Origin: Monilinia fructicola
Taxonomy: Eukaryota > Ascomycota > Leotiomycetes > Helotiales > Sclerotiniaceae
Length of the DNA: 64,000 nt
Reading direction: 5' to 3'
NCBI GenBank assembly: GCA_008692225.1
Contig: VICG01000006.1
Coordinates: forward strand, 1-64,000
Part shown: piece by piece, positions 51,281 to 63,602 of the stretch
Layout of the letters: each line of letters begins with the position of its first letter
How positions within the stretch are numbered: position 1 is the first letter of the stretch
Position numbers and translations under genes: made by a program
The notes under the pieces: generated by a model
The model's database searches: none
Seen by the model: the letters and a program-made list of their open reading frames with translations, nothing else
Told to the model about the DNA's origin: nothing

Positions 51281-52826
51281 GCTGCGTGGACAGTATTAGT
51301 TGAATTGCGCGTGTATGATACGGGGTAACTGTATGTGCATTGATTTGGGGAATCTACTCATCATAGGATGGCTTGGCCTTTATGATCTTCACTGTCGACA
51401 TCCTCTTCGCAGACTCGGATTTCATGTAATGGGTCATATCTTTGCGCGCTGAGGAAAGTCTGTCGTGTGGAGGCTTCTTATCAAGTTTTCACTTGATTCA
51501 CTCGACGGTTATCATTTAAGTTGCGTAGAAAGAAAGTTACTCATGTAAGCCCAAACGTTGTACGCGTCGTAGAAGGTTTTTGTGAAGACGTGTCGTGCCG
51601 TGCCGAGGCGCCTGAAATTGATTGGTCTTTGAACTTGATATTCTCGTCTCGATGCACTTTCAATTTGGCAAACGTTTGGTGAATATGGAGTGAAAATTCA
51701 TGATAGCTAATGTTGAAAACGTCTGAATGAGAGCTATCTTGACACTTCGAGATCCTGTAAGTGATGACCATCAACATTGCATGTAAAGAATACTGTTTCG
51801 AATCACTAAATGCATCTACACAAAACCATCGCAATACAAGCTCCTATTCTCATACTGCATGACCGATTTTCAAACTCGCTGGCGCCATCATCAAAGCTTA
51901 CACTCCGAATTTTCCTCTCTTTGTCATATCCATTTTAGACTATCTAGACTGACCATCTGATTGCTTGTCTGTCTCATCGATTTGACTCATCGACATCAGG
52001 TATAACAAAAGTAGATAAGTGGTAGAGGTATAGGATAATCTTATTATGCTCAAAGTGCTTCAATGGGCGCTGATATTCATGCACTTATTCCCATATATTT
52101 TTGATAAAGTTTGACGTCCTCAAGTTAGAATACTTTCTCTAACTCGTGGCAGGGTTTTCACTAGAGAAACTTAGCTGACAGCAACTCGGTAATCATATCC
52201 TCGCCATAGAACAAAATTGATTGGCCTCAACCATTTGTAGTGTCTGGTTGAGGTCAAAGGTTTGACTGTTATCTATATCTCGTGAGAGTCGCTTGAGTCA
52301 ACGATTGAAGCCTTCGGAGTTGAGAACGGAGGAATGAAAGCAGAAAAAATAGATCTTTACATATGCAGCTCCTTGCACAAATTTTTTCTCCGATTCATTT
52401 CATACTTTTGTGTGTTGTTTTGTATAAGTTTTAGTTAATATTAACTTAGAAGAAGCTGGATCAAGCTCGATCAAGCTCGATCCAACCTGTTGTACGTACC
52501 ACTTACCTAGATAGATGTGTATAGCACTCCAGCTGGTAATAGTCTATGATTAGACGCTATTTCATCTCCTGCAGGCTCGATACGACGACGTTAATTCCCC
52601 TTTCATACCCCATCCTCATCTGCAATTAGACCTCTCGCACTTTCCCAAAAGCTCGATTTATTTCCTAAACTCGTATTTGCTATGGATACCCTTTCCCTCT
52701 TCCCTTGCTGATTGAGTTTGCGAATTTTCTTACATGTAAATTCAACTCTCATTCATCACGCGTTATCATTGATGATTCTTCTACATAATAGTTTGGAATC
52801 ATACCAGTATCACCACGGTCGACAAC
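51281..52826. other. Intergenic, divergent promoters
   Basis: 1.5 kb between the BTB gene (-) and the charged protein gene (+). A 97-codon minus-strand frame (51541-51834) has no recognisable features. A repeated AAGCTCGATC unit lies at about 52,452-52,485. Confidence 0.5.
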
Positions 52827-53672
52827 ATGCGTTCTACCAGGAGAAGCGCAAGCCAATCAAAAGACAAAGAAATTACTGAAAGTCAGCAAGTTTCTGTTTC
52901 TTTCCCTGCTTGTACACCTTTAAAATCCCCATCGCCTTTGGTTGTTACCGATCCTTTCTTAACTTCAAGTATAGAAGTCAAGCAAGAAACCAATGAAAAT
53001 GGCACTAGTAAAGGAAATATGGCTTCATGGAAGGTAAACCATCTAATCCCTCAACGATGTAAATGGCGGGGATATCCTTCATCCCCTTTTTCATTTCTAC
53101 CTCTGTTCTAGCATCCCATTTGCTGACCTTTGCGCCATTCTCAGGTCCAGAAAGTCAAACAAGAGTATGATTCGGAAGGAGGTAAAGATGAGAGCGAAAC
53201 CGTTTTCAAAGATTTACCTGAGCCTGAGGGAAAATCCGAAGAGAAATTAAGGAAATCAAAGAAAAATGATGGTGATGAAGTAAATAATTTGGACGATAAA
53301 ACGCGGATTGAAGAAATCAAGAATGCAAATGATGAAGGGGAAGAAGACAGAGGCAGGTCATCTAAAAACAGTCCTTTGCGGAGGAAGCTTACGAAATCGG
53401 ACGGCCAATCAAGCCCAGCCCCAATCAGAGCACCGGCGAGGGAATTCAGACAAGGAACGAGAAGTAGTGCTCGACAGAAGAAAAGGTTGGAAGACGCGAA
53501 TGAAGAGAAGAAAAGACAAGAAGCCGAGAAGGGAAAGAATGGAGGGTCTGATGAAGATGATGAGAAGTTTGATATAAAAGAGAAGCCAGCTCCGAAGAAA
53601 TCCAATGAGGATGCGAAGAAAGGGAAAGCAAGGGCAAAGTTTGATGATTCTGCTAAGAAGGCTAAACAGTGA
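52827..53672 (+). CDS. Charged, intrinsically disordered protein (probably nuclear)
   Basis: Exon 1 52827-53033 (starts MRSTRRSASQSKDKEITESQ), intron 53034-53144, exon 2 53145-53672; 244 aa, frame intact. The protein is dominated by Lys, Glu, Asp and Ser. It has VKQE motifs that match the SUMO consensus (psi-K-x-E) at the end of exon 1 and the start of exon 2. A small APIRAPAREFRQGTRSSARQ basic segment is followed by Lys/Glu-rich stretches ending KKGKARAKFDDSAKKAKQ. No folded domain is visible. Nuclear or chromatin association is an inference from charge and basic clusters only. Confidence 0.6.
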
Positions 53673-54243
53673 AAGTATCACTTTGCATTCATTCTTTTGT
53701 ATGAAATTGGATGACCGTATTCGATCAAACGATATTGGAGCATAAGGGACTGTAAAAACAAAAAATATGGGTATCGAATTGAAATGGAAAGAGGTGAAAT
53801 GAGATGAAATGGAGTGAGTGTGAATTCGAGTTTTGGACCTTTTGTTTTGTACTGCTTTTTAATTTTTCAACCTCCACTCGGAGAACATTCTTCCTTTCTT
53901 GTTGATATCCATTTACTACAATAGTATCCTAACAAAAATGGGCATTATCCATTATCATTGGACTCAGCTTTTCTTCGTATTTTTGTATCATCCTGTGGTG
54001 GGACTTGATCCTGCATCAACACCTAGGGCCGCAGCACTACCACTAGATATAATTATACATAGCTTGATGATGAGTCGACGTCTACAAACTCCCAAGGCTT
54101 CTGGCCATCACGTTGTATATATCCTACCTCCAATGCTCAATATACTCATACAGTAAGCTACCTCTCCTCCCCATTTTCACGTTTACCTTATATTCGCTCT
54201 TAGTGTCGCCCTCTTCAACAAACCATTAACCAATGGCCAACAA
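53673..54243. other. Intergenic
   Basis: 3' flank of the charged protein gene. An 85-codon plus-strand frame at 53899-54156 lacks motifs and is not supported as a gene. Confidence 0.5.
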
Positions 54244-54317
54244 GGTCGCTTAGCTCAGTTGGTTAGAGCGTGGTGCTAATAACGCCAAGGTCGCGAGTTC
54301 GACCCTCGTAGTGATCA
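54244..54317 (+). tRNA. tRNA-Ile(AAT)
   Basis: 74 nt cloverleaf without intron: acceptor GGTCGCT pairs with AGTGATC (two G-U pairs), A box GCTCAGTTGG, anticodon loop CTAATAA with anticodon AAT, B box GGTTCGA-type GAGTTCGACCC. An identical copy lies in reverse orientation at 61342-61415. Confidence 0.95.
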
Positions 54318-55108
54318 AAAGTAACCTTTTGCACCTTTCTCTTTTGATGAGATGTAGTGATTTTGGGGTTGGCGTCAATGGGATATCTGAGTTATGATTG
54401 ATTGCCTGAAATCTTTTTTCTTATTGTTACATTTGTGGGTGGATCTAACCGTTAAAGCTAAGCCCTTATCGATTCGTAACTTTGCTGGGGCAAGGTAAGG
54501 GTGGCTCGAAAGTGGATTAGAAAATTTGATTGGTTCAATTTATACCCCCGATTTGACCGGATCATAATCTGTTCAGCACTGTTTTTATCCGATTTATTAA
54601 TCTATTAGAGGGATTATTCTCGTATTGGTACAGTAGGTTTGGACAGCAGGCTTGGTGGTGCGCTTGGTCGTGGGTGGGGTGAAATGAAGGGGCTGATTTG
54701 GATGCTAAGCGAAGAGGTTCGACTGGAATGGGCTTTCATCGGTAAGGTTATTGTGATTTTGAAGTGCTTGCTTTGACTTCGACTTCGACTTCGACGATAT
54801 GTAATATATGGATTTACGACAGGATGATTTACTTGTATCCCTTTCATATCAAATATGAATTGCGTTTGGTCAAATGATGTATGATTTAACCAAACGAGTA
54901 TGGGTTATGGTCATGAAGCTTTTTACTCAAACACGATAAACTCTAGGTAGGTATTTAGAGGACAAAATCGCACTGATAAATTATATATTCTACCAAATTC
55001 CCTAATTCATGTACCATATACACGTCTTCTATCTCCTCATTCCATTCCCATCAAATCAATTACTCACTAATCTCGCCCCTCTCAATTCTCCCCTCTCTCC
55101 ACTCCTCA
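54318..55108. other. Intergenic
   Basis: Between tRNA-Ile and the 3' end of the RS/glycine-zipper gene. Contains a GACTTC triplet-pair repeat (about 54,775-54,795). No gene recognised. Confidence 0.5.
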
Positions 55109-55958
55109 TCATAAGTTTTTTCTCGATCCTCCAAAAAAGCCCCTCCCTTCGCGTCTCCCACCCTTCTCACTATTATGTCCATTTCTACTAGCCTCTCTTC
55201 CTCCCACGCCTCCTAATAATGCTCCCCCTAATGTTCCTAATCCTGGCATTATCAAATCTCCAATTGCCCCTCCGCCAAATGCTCCTAAGAATGTGTTTCT
55301 GTCTTTATGATTATGATGATGATGGTTATGATTATGATTATTTCGAGCCCGAGGTCTCGATGTTTGCGAATGTCGGGAACGTGAACGTGAACGTGAATGT
55401 TCACGACGAGCTCGACTTGTAGATCTCGTAGACCGCGCTCGAAAGTTTGAATGTGAATGGACTCGATACCTTGACCTTGATCTTGACCTTGATCGTTCGG
55501 GTGATGAAGAGGAAGAAGAGGAGGGGGAGGAATATCTCGAGCGGCCGCGATGATTATAGCCTGGGATGTGATGGGCTAAATATCGAGGATCCGCTGGTTC
55601 GGATATTGAACGTCGGGGACGGAGATGAGGGGGGATATTTCGATAGCTGTGAGGTTCTACGGCGGGGTGTTGATGATGTCCATCGCGGTGGTAAGGTTGT
55701 TGGGTAGGGGCTTGATAACCGTAAGGTGGAGCGGGGGTTGTATTCTCCGTCTTGTTGTGTGGGTGGGTAATAGGATCGTTGGGGTGAATAGTTTTGTGGG
55801 TTATAGACAGCAGGTGAATGATGCTCTGGCTGATTTGCTGGAATGTTATATTGTGGTTGTTGATGGTAAGTCAATGTAGGATATCCAGCTGTTGGTTTCA
55901 ATATACCTGGACCTGGTACCGCTTGTGGAGAAGGATTGTAGTATTCGTGTGTTGCCAT
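55109..55958 (-). CDS. Pro/Tyr-rich, RS-repeat, glycine-zipper protein (frameshifted)
   Basis: Intronless; 282 aa after removing one base. N-terminal 90 residues: Pro/Tyr/Gln/Asn-rich (MATHEYYNPSPQAVPGPGIL). Middle: His/Pro/Arg-rich, then a Ser run and Arg-Ser dipeptides (SPERSRSRSRSRYR and REHSRSRSRSRH), then an Asn-His run. C-terminal part: FLGAFGGGAIGDLIMPGLG and TLGGALLGGVGG, a glycine-zipper pattern of two small-residue-rich helices separated by a PGLG turn, ending in a basic tail. The frame changes at a five-base C run (coding strand; G5 at 55732-55736 on +). Deleting one base gives a single open frame to the TGA at 55109. Glycine-zipper segments often insert in or associate with membranes; the function here is unknown. 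Confidence 0.7.
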
Positions 55959-56758
55959 TGTCGGATTGGAGGTTCAATATTCTTATGTTTATCTCGAAGA
56001 ATTTTATGTTCTTCTGAAAGTTCTATATGTTTAAATATATATATATATAGGGTTTCTTTTCTTTAACTTTCTGTTCTTCACAAAGCTCCGCGAATCAAAT
56101 CGACGTCACCATACATGAAGCCAAGACATCTTACTCTATATGTCAGTAATTTACGTCACGAGCTAGATTGAAGGGAGCGAATATTGGGGAAGTGGAACGA
56201 AAAATGCAAAGACTTAAGGTCATTTTGTATAGATGTCTTAGGTGTTCGGATATCGCTTGCCGAGAGGAAAATTATAACTTGAGGTGTGTAAGGCTGGTAC
56301 TAAAGAATAGATTGCGGGGTAGAACCTAATTGATATTGAATATTCGACTATAAGATTACGCCGAGGTGGTTATGAAGAAGTATTGAAAGGATAACCTTGG
56401 AACTTCCAGCAAATATACTTAACGGTCTTGTATTAGGCATTGGCGACTTTTCCAAAATCGCTATTGAGCTTGAAAGTGGCAAAATGATTAGACAGTAACC
56501 TTAGCAGTCAACCTCATGATCAATACTTAGCATACGTCTAGAAGGGAGCTAGAACTAATCCTTGTTCTCGCAGAAGCTGAGCCTTGTGTCTCCACACAAA
56601 TCCACACCCATATACATATGAGTGGCATTAATGCTTCGTATGTTCGGTTCGAAGCGTAACTCAGTTCCGAGCCTCATAGGAAGCTAGACTTTTGTAAAAC
56701 TTGGCAGTAAATCTCTCCACCATAATCGTGCATCTTTCTTCTATTATCGTAACCATTC

Positions 56759-57050
56759 TCAATCTCCTAATATCATCAGGTCTTTCATCTTGTTCAAATC
56801 GAAGGACATGCAATCTCCTTTCGGCCCCCTTAGCCGAACGTTCCTCAACTCGTGATCAGTCAACTCCATATTATTCCAACCATTCGACTTCGAAAGTACA
56901 TCGTTGAATATCCCACCATCTGCTAGCCATTTTCTTGAGTTCTTCACAAAAGACATACTTGTATCCCGTTCCTTGATCAGAGATCCTTGTCCTAGGTGGC
57001 TTCAATGTATCGAAGCCAATTATTTTGAGCTCGACGACGTCGGCATTTTA
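56759..57050 (-). pseudogene. Possible gene fragment, unknown family
   Basis: A minus-strand frame reads NNMELTDHELRNVRLRGP then MSFDLNKMKDLMILGD and stops at 56759. Directly upstream another frame reads VVELKIIGFDTLKPPRTR. The two could join through a one-base shift near 56,865-56,875, but no start or intron structure could be built. It may be a decayed gene or part of a frameshifted one. Confidence 0.3.
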
Positions 57051-59099
57051 AGGATTATCACTACTTTTTCGATGGCCATCCATGGATACAAGAACTACCT
57101 TTGGCGGAGAAGTTTATCTATGTAGTATTAGGTGGGATAGGGAATGGTGATATCTTTCCTCGGAACGCCATTCATGGTCGAATATAGTAGTGTCGCTTAT
57201 TGTTCGGTTCGAAGATTGAGTCAGATGTGAAGACTAATTCAACGATCAAGATACCGATACTGAATGATATAAAGTAGCGTTCTAACCTTCTACGTTGTGT
57301 CTTTCCCACCCCATTACCTCCAGGTGAGAGATCATGAAAAAGGCATTAGTGTTCAATATCAGCGATTACGATGATGTTAAAACAGCTAAGAAAAATGACT
57401 TACCACAATCACGCGGGAAAACACGAGACATGTACCTCGAACAACAGAAAACCTCAGAATTCTCTGCTGTTGAATCAGACGATTTCCCTAACGCCTGACA
57501 TATCAGATATGTCATCGGTGAATATTTCTACGGCTGTCGCAAAGTAGATTCGTGATATAACCATTATATCAAATCGAATTATTACAAGTCTCTCGAAAGA
57601 TATTGGTACGGATACGTATTTGAGTCGGAAAGATCATCATCACTCCAAAGAAAAATTCTACATACTTCTATTCAACTTATGGGGATCAAAAGGTTGCTTG
57701 ATCTTAAAGAACCTGGTGCTTTTGTTGAGACTTTGCGTCTTCCAATCTCGTCTCTTTGCAGCTGAGTAAACTCACAAATTGTACTTTCAGCATGATCTCC
57801 AGACTATTCACATGATCAAATCTCTTGCCTTGACATCCATCTATTACAGATCCTAGAGTTCAGAATTTCGTTTGCAAAAGGTGATTTGGTTGGAATGAAT
57901 GTGAGATCAGCGATGTCAATGCCATTACTGTATTGCTATATATATACTATATACAAGATATCAAATTCAGCAATTACATATAGCTTGATCAAGTGACGCT
58001 GCAAGTGGATTATTCGAACCAAGATCCGGAGAGTATCAATTCAGACGATAAAATGCAGATCACAAGTGAGGATAATCATGCCACTCATTCATCCACATTC
58101 ACTTTATCAAGGCCACTTCGATGTGAGGGACGGCATATTGTTTCAAATACGGTGAATGTATTATTGGTGAACCATCTAATCATTCAACATGATTCCCTTT
58201 CGCTTCAAGCCGTGCAATCAAATTGAAGGATTCGACAACCAAACACCCCATTATAGACACACTGGGTGTAGCGATGGAAGTAGGCATCCATCAACCATCG
58301 TCGCTAACGGTTTTGCTGACTTTCCCCTAGATTCCATCACTAATGGTTTTCAAAGTAGTACTAGAAATAGATATAGGTTTCATCATACAATCAGCTTTTT
58401 GATTCCAGAAGTACTGACAACAAAATGCCCGTTATTGGCTTCCTTAACTCTGATACCTTGGTATATCATACTAATGAAGGCCACCGTGGGCAACCATTGA
58501 TGGAATCTCATGATTTACAACAGCCGTACTTCCCAACAACTTAATACCATCATGCTTCGTGCAGGTACAAACTAAATGAATTTGCTGTATCTTATTACTA
58601 CTGCTCTGACTTATCCGGGAAACATTGTAGAAAATATTACTGACACTTGCCCAGATTCAGCTATTCTAATAGCTCATCGGGGTCTAGTATGATATGGGAA
58701 AACATAATCCAATACAATGCAGTTATTCTAGAATAGTGAGTGCTACGCGTCAGATTATAGGTGCTCACGCTTTAATCCCCTATCGTAGGAACTGGTAGTG
58801 CTCATTTGGTCACTTGTTATAGTCTCCACTTGGATTCCTCGAGAATATGTTGAAAACAAAGGGGTCGGGGAGTAAATATCTACCTCACCTTCATCCGTGA
58901 GTCTCATCCGTGAGTCTTTGCGAGTCTTTGTTAGTGAGCCCAATTGAACTATTATGCAATGAACACTTATTCAAATATATGTTTCGATACTGATCCTTGG
59001 CGTAAAGTCTGACTATTGTCCTCGAATATAGTGAGGAAGGTACTAGTACTGGTTGTACTTGCAACCGCGTAGATGGTTCAAGTAAAGTATAACTAGTAC

Positions 59100-59660
59100 T
59101 TTTAGTTGGCAACTCATGCAAAGGCATGAGATACGATATGAAACACAGACCACTTTGCGGATCTCAATAGTGATGGCCAAGCGGAGTGCCTTGGGTACAT
59201 CAAGACGGATTCGCACGTTCTTTCATCTTGGGTCATCTATTGATCAGGATTCTCAAGCTGCTCAAGTGGGCTGGCTCTCTCAGGGTGGTATAGCAATATA
59301 CATACCGTAGATGCAAACCAAGTGAGGCCCAGTTTGCAGATTCAAGCGGTGATAGTCGAGAAAAGAATGTGGATTTATGCGAATGGATGCGTGAAAACTT
59401 GACTAAATTTAGGAGCTCGAGGTCCACATGTGGGAGAAAATGCTGCGCAAGTAGTTCTACAATGACTTGAACCTTACCAAGGACTCATCGCAATTGGTAT
59501 TGAAGCTCCCGACCATCTGTCGATATAAATGGCGATGAATATGCAGATGATCCATTCATTGATAGTAATAGAGATGGGAGAGCTGAATATCTCTTGATAG
59601 ATCAAATACGAGTGCTGTCACAGTATATCTTGGAATTGTTGAAAGGAGAACTATAGATTG
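59100..59660 (+). pseudogene. Possible decayed gene fragment with a D-x-N-x-D-G motif
   Basis: Plus-strand reading in mixed frames. At about 59,525-59,656 it reads INGDEYADDPFIDSNRDGRA then EYLLID. The DSNRDGRAEYLL part resembles the calcium-binding loop of FG-GAP/VCBS-type repeats of fungal secreted proteins. The frame ends at a stop at 59,656, and upstream segments contain stops. Weak evidence. Confidence 0.25.
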
Positions 59661-59921
59661 AGTGCACAACAATATCAATAGCATAGCCGCTTTAGATTAA
59701 CGAAATTCTAGTCTGAACTTGAGCATCGAAATGTGGAGCTTTTAATTGGTGATATCATGATCCTTTTCCCTCTTCAAGTTTGTGAGGAGAGTTGAATGTA
59801 GGACTGGAATGTATTTAGAATCCTTCACGAAGATTAAGAGATGTGGTGTCACACATGACAGCGTCAGATACGCAATAGTTTATATTTTTAAATAAGTGTC
59901 AAATTAACATATCAAATCACA

Positions 59922-60008
59922 GGCCTGATAGTTCAGTGGTAGAATTCTTGCTTTGGGTTGATCAATCTGAATTGTAAGAGGTCTCCGGTTCGATCCCGGA
60001 TTAGGCCC
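59922..60008 (+). tRNA. tRNA-Pro(TGG) with intron
   Basis: 87 nt: acceptor GGCCTGA with TTAGGCC, anticodon stem CTTGC/GTAAG, loop TTTGGG... giving anticodon TGG. About 15 extra nt follow position 37 in the loop, the standard site of a nuclear tRNA intron. T arm CCGGTTCGATCCCGG. Confidence 0.92.
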
Positions 60009-60789
60009 GATCATATATTTTTTTACATTTCAATCATTTTTGCCTTGTATCTAGTGAAGCCTCTTGTCTTTCCTACACATCCTCGGATAATATCACTCTG
60101 GGACATTTTTGGTACTCCAATGGATACATGGTGCATAATTGGAATTGGCAGTATCATTCATCACACCTACTTGTATTTGTATTGTATAGACATTGAATAT
60201 CAAAGCAAAGGAAGAGAACCTTCCTTTGAGTGTAAAGACTCCATCCACTATGATAGCGAACCTGGAATCATGGAGTGGATCAGTAAGGTTGAAGTGGATG
60301 GAAGTCAGTGAATTGAATCGAATTGGCACCGTTCACTCGTTACCTTTGCTTGGATTGTTATTACTCGGGTGGTATTATTATTATTATCAACAACTAATAA
60401 CTCATTATGAGATTAATATCATCACCTTCACCCAATCCGACTATAATAAGTCTTTAAGACATCGCATTGCTTTCTTTTATATTAGATCCTCTAGATTAAA
60501 TCTAATAATCTAAATATAAATACATCTAAATACATTTGAATATATAAAATATATAGATATCCATCCCCTCCCCTCCCCTTTTCCCACCAATCATCTATAA
60601 TTCACGTAATCAAAAAAAAAATGCTTGCTTTTCTTTTCTTTTGCTAAAAGCAAGCCATAAAATAAGGAGGGTCTTTTCAAAGTATGAATACCTACCTACC
60701 TGTATATCCGAACCTGCCTATTTCACACATGAATCTGGACCACGTTAACCCCCACTTTTATCAAACCAAGCAAAACTGCTTCGATAACA
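60009..60789. other. Intergenic between tRNAs
   Basis: A 117-codon plus-strand frame starts inside tRNA-Pro and is rejected. Contains a (TTA)n run (about 60,373-60,387), a CCCCT run (about 60,567-60,579) and an A9 run (about 60,613). Confidence 0.5.
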
Positions 60790-60884
60790 GGCATGTTGCC
60801 AGAGTGGTTAATGGGTAAGACTTGAATGAATAATTCGGTTATCTTATGGTTTCGGCCTCGTAGGTTCAAATCCTGCACATGTCG
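60790..60884 (+). tRNA. tRNA-Ser(TGA) with intron
   Basis: 95 nt type II tRNA: acceptor GGCATGT with ACATGTC, D arm with GTGGTTAAT, anticodon stem TAAGA/TCTTA, and a loop starting CTTGAAT, so anticodon TGA, with about 14 nt of intron. A variable arm with GG/CC pairing follows, then T arm GTAGGTTCAAATCCTGC. The long variable arm and TGA anticodon indicate Ser and not Leu. Confidence 0.85.
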
Positions 60885-61341
60885 TTTTGGACTGTATATT
60901 TTTTTGGTATTTTTTGAGACTGTGTGTGGAGGGTGCTTCGTTGGCTTGTAATGAAATAATCGAGTACCCATTATGGATTTCTTGATTCCGTAGAATAATT
61001 CTTGATATTACTTAGCAATTGGAAAAAATGAAAATTTTGATCTGCGAATGGAAACAAGGGGTAGGTAGAATTGATATCAGGGAGGGGTCGTTAGTATCTC
61101 CACTGTTATGGTTTTCCTTTTATAATTTTTGGATCAGGTCAAAAGATACATTTAAATAGATCATTCCAAGGTTCTTTTCACTTCATCCCTCACTATTTCC
61201 CTTCAACAGAGGAAAAAATGCACAGGAAAAAAGGATTTCCACCTTACCTACCTACCACCACAGCTCTCAACCAACCTCATGAATCTTTTCGTCAAAACAC
61301 AGCCCGCGGAGGGTGGGAGCTTCAAAAAAACAAAAAGAAGA
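60885..61341. other. Intergenic between tRNA-Ser and the reverse tRNA-Ile
   Basis: 457 bp with no gene recognised. Confidence 0.5.
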
Positions 61342-61415
61342 TGATCACTACGAGGGTCGAACTCGCGACCTTGGCGTTATTAGCACCACGCTCTAACCAA
61401 CTGAGCTAAGCGACC
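61342..61415 (-). tRNA. tRNA-Ile(AAT), second identical copy
   Basis: Exact reverse complement of 54244-54317 over all 74 nt. Flanks are unrelated, so only the gene itself is shared. Confidence 0.95.
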
Positions 61416-62430
61416 TGATGTCGTTATTTGATGTTTACAACTCTTTTATTAAAATATATATTAGTATAATATCTTGAGTGGGTCAGTACCGGGATAGGGA
61501 TCTTACTAAAGGATTTGGCTCGGGATCGGGATGGGATGCTGCATTGCCGGGATGTATTCGGGTGTGGTTCATAGTTTGGGTAGGGATGTATCATTCATTT
61601 ATAAAGTTTTTGGTGTACAGTAGGAACATTTCGCCAAGCATACTGATTGTACTCCATACAGTATGGTTGTTCTTGTGGAGGGGTGAGTACTAGGTATAGA
61701 GTATATAGAGTATAGAGTATAGAGTATATAGAATTATATAGAGTATATAGAGTATATAGAGTATATAGAGTATATAGAGTATATAGAGTAACCTATATAT
61801 ATATATATATTGTTTAACATATCTAAGCTAGGTTATTGGAGGAATCTTCGATACAATTATCCTCCACCCATCACCATCACCTAACTACTCTACTCTACGC
61901 AAAGGTCGATGCGTAGAATCCATAGTTCTATAATTATAAGGTTACCGGCCATCAAGTACAGTAATTAGAACCACTCGAGTGATCAGAACAGCAAAGGATG
62001 TTAGGAATCGTCATGTGTTAAGAGTTCACTGCCTATACCGAGTACGCTGTTCATCGTATATCGAGTCGGGCTTTTGGAGCTGGAGGTTTATCATTTCTTG
62101 ATTTGTACATTTGTGTATAGTATCTCTAATCATAATGATAGTTTGATATGATGTGAGTTTTGTTTCATCTGGTGGTACTGCGTGCTTGATTGCCCTGTAG
62201 AGTGTATTCCTATGTGTGTTATGATACATCGAACGCTATATAAAATAAATGAAATGCCTGCCTTTGTTTCCAGTTTATTTCGTTAATCTCCACATACATT
62301 GATGCATGAGCTCTTAAGCTCAACTATTCAAGATATTTTTCACTAATTCAAAGATGTTCCTCACTGATTCATCCACTCATCCATAATATCTTCCCTCTCT
62401 CACAACCACACTCACCATACCCCGACCACT
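61416..62430. other. Intergenic with minisatellite
   Basis: No gene recognised. The repeat at 61,692-61,810 is listed separately. Confidence 0.5.
61692..61790. repeat. 10-bp minisatellite (AGTATATAG R)n
   Basis: About ten copies of a unit of the form GAGTATATA with period 7-10, followed by (TA)n to about 61,810. Confidence 0.8.
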
Positions 62431-63602
62431 TTAAATCATCATAGCCCCCCTCCTCAACTTCTTCTCCACCTCACCAGCAGCAGCATTGCAAGCCGTCTCC
62501 TGAGTTTCACACTGTGCCTCTCCACCCGCCAAAGTTCCACTATTAGCTGCATCCGCACAGGCATTATGTTGTACGCTACACGATCTCTGAAGAGCAGCTC
62601 CTTCACCCACAAATGTATCGCCGTTGACGGAGAATGGACGATTGCCTGCGGAAGAAATGACTGGCGGTGCTGCACCACCTAGTGTACCGGTGAATGTTTG
62701 AACGTTTGTCCCTGTTGCCGTGGTGGAAGGGGCAGCGGATGCGGATGCAGTGGACGCGACAGAGGCATTAGAGGATGATCCAGTTGCTACAGCTGCAATA
62801 GCTGTGATGGTACTAGTCACCGCCGCAGCACATTCCCCGGTTGAGTTACTCGAAGAAGTGGAAACTGCCGAAGTAGAATTAGAAACACCAGCAACAGCCG
62901 CGCTAATTTCATCCGCCGTAGCATCATCTACGATAAGATTCTGAGTAAAGATACAACCTGGAGAGTCATTCTCCGTATCACACGTATTACCAGCAGCCGT
63001 GGGATCACCAATCTTCCCTGGAGCAAATGTACCAGAGAGAAGAGCTTCTTGAGGATCAGCTCCGATGGAAGCTAGTTGCTTGGCTAATGAAAGAACAATA
63101 GCTTTATTTATAGCTGCTGCATTTGGGGAAGCAGGATCTTGATGTTGTTGAACAGCTTGAATCTCTGGATTTACGGCAGTTTCATTGCAAATAACAGATG
63201 CGAGACCAACCGATCCAGTATTTCTCTCTCAAGCGCAGCATACAGTAATGCATCAGCCATACCGGTAATATTATTGGCGGCCTTTGCATTGGTGAAAGCT
63301 TGATCGGCGGTAGCTTGGTGAAGACAATCGGGGTTGGAGATGCTCCCGGCACCAGTAATGGCAGCAGCATTACCCAAAAGACCAAAGACTGGATCTTGAA
63401 TTTTGTTTGGGTTGTCGAGGTTCAAATTAACACGAACACCATCAAGGAATCGATTGTGAGAATGTTCCTGAGGAACCTCGCGACCTCTTAACATTCGTTT
63501 GGGTACTGGTGGGATTGTGAATTTATTCTTTGGCTCTGCTACAGGAGCAGCAAATACCAAATTGAGCATGGTGATGAGGAGAGTTGTGGTTTCGTACTTC
63601 AT
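62431..63602 (-). CDS. Secreted Ala/Ser-rich protein with C-terminal Cys motif (frameshifted)
   Basis: Starts with a signal peptide (MKYETTTLLITMLNLVFAAP), followed by a basic propeptide-like stretch and a domain containing NPDCLHQATADQAFTNAKAA. It continues after a frame change near an AAA run (TTT at 63221-63223 on +, apparently one base missing) into SVGLASVICNETAV. It then runs through a Ser/Thr/Ala-rich, probably O-glycosylated region, to the C-terminal SCSVQHNACADAAN plus AQCETQETACNAAA Cys pattern common in uncharacterised fungal secreted proteins. Restoring one base gives 390 aa with no introns. Probably cell-wall-associated or extracellular; no enzymatic motif seen. Confidence 0.75.

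Larger units (their letters stand above)
55959..59921. other. Gene-poor region with scattered protein-like fragments
   Basis: 4 kb with no intact gene recognised. (AT)n lies at about 56,036-56,048. Two protein-like fragments are described separately (56.76-57.05 kb and 59.1-59.66 kb). Confidence 0.5.

Noticed and set aside
51541..51834. 97-codon minus-strand frame upstream of the BTB gene
   Set aside because: No motif, no plausible splice to the BTB exon, atypical composition.
53141..53605. 154-codon minus-strand frame
   Set aside because: Antisense shadow of the charged protein's exon 2, which has clear splice sites and family-like composition on the + strand.
59958..60311. 117-codon plus-strand frame
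   Set aside because: Begins inside tRNA-Pro and has no protein features.
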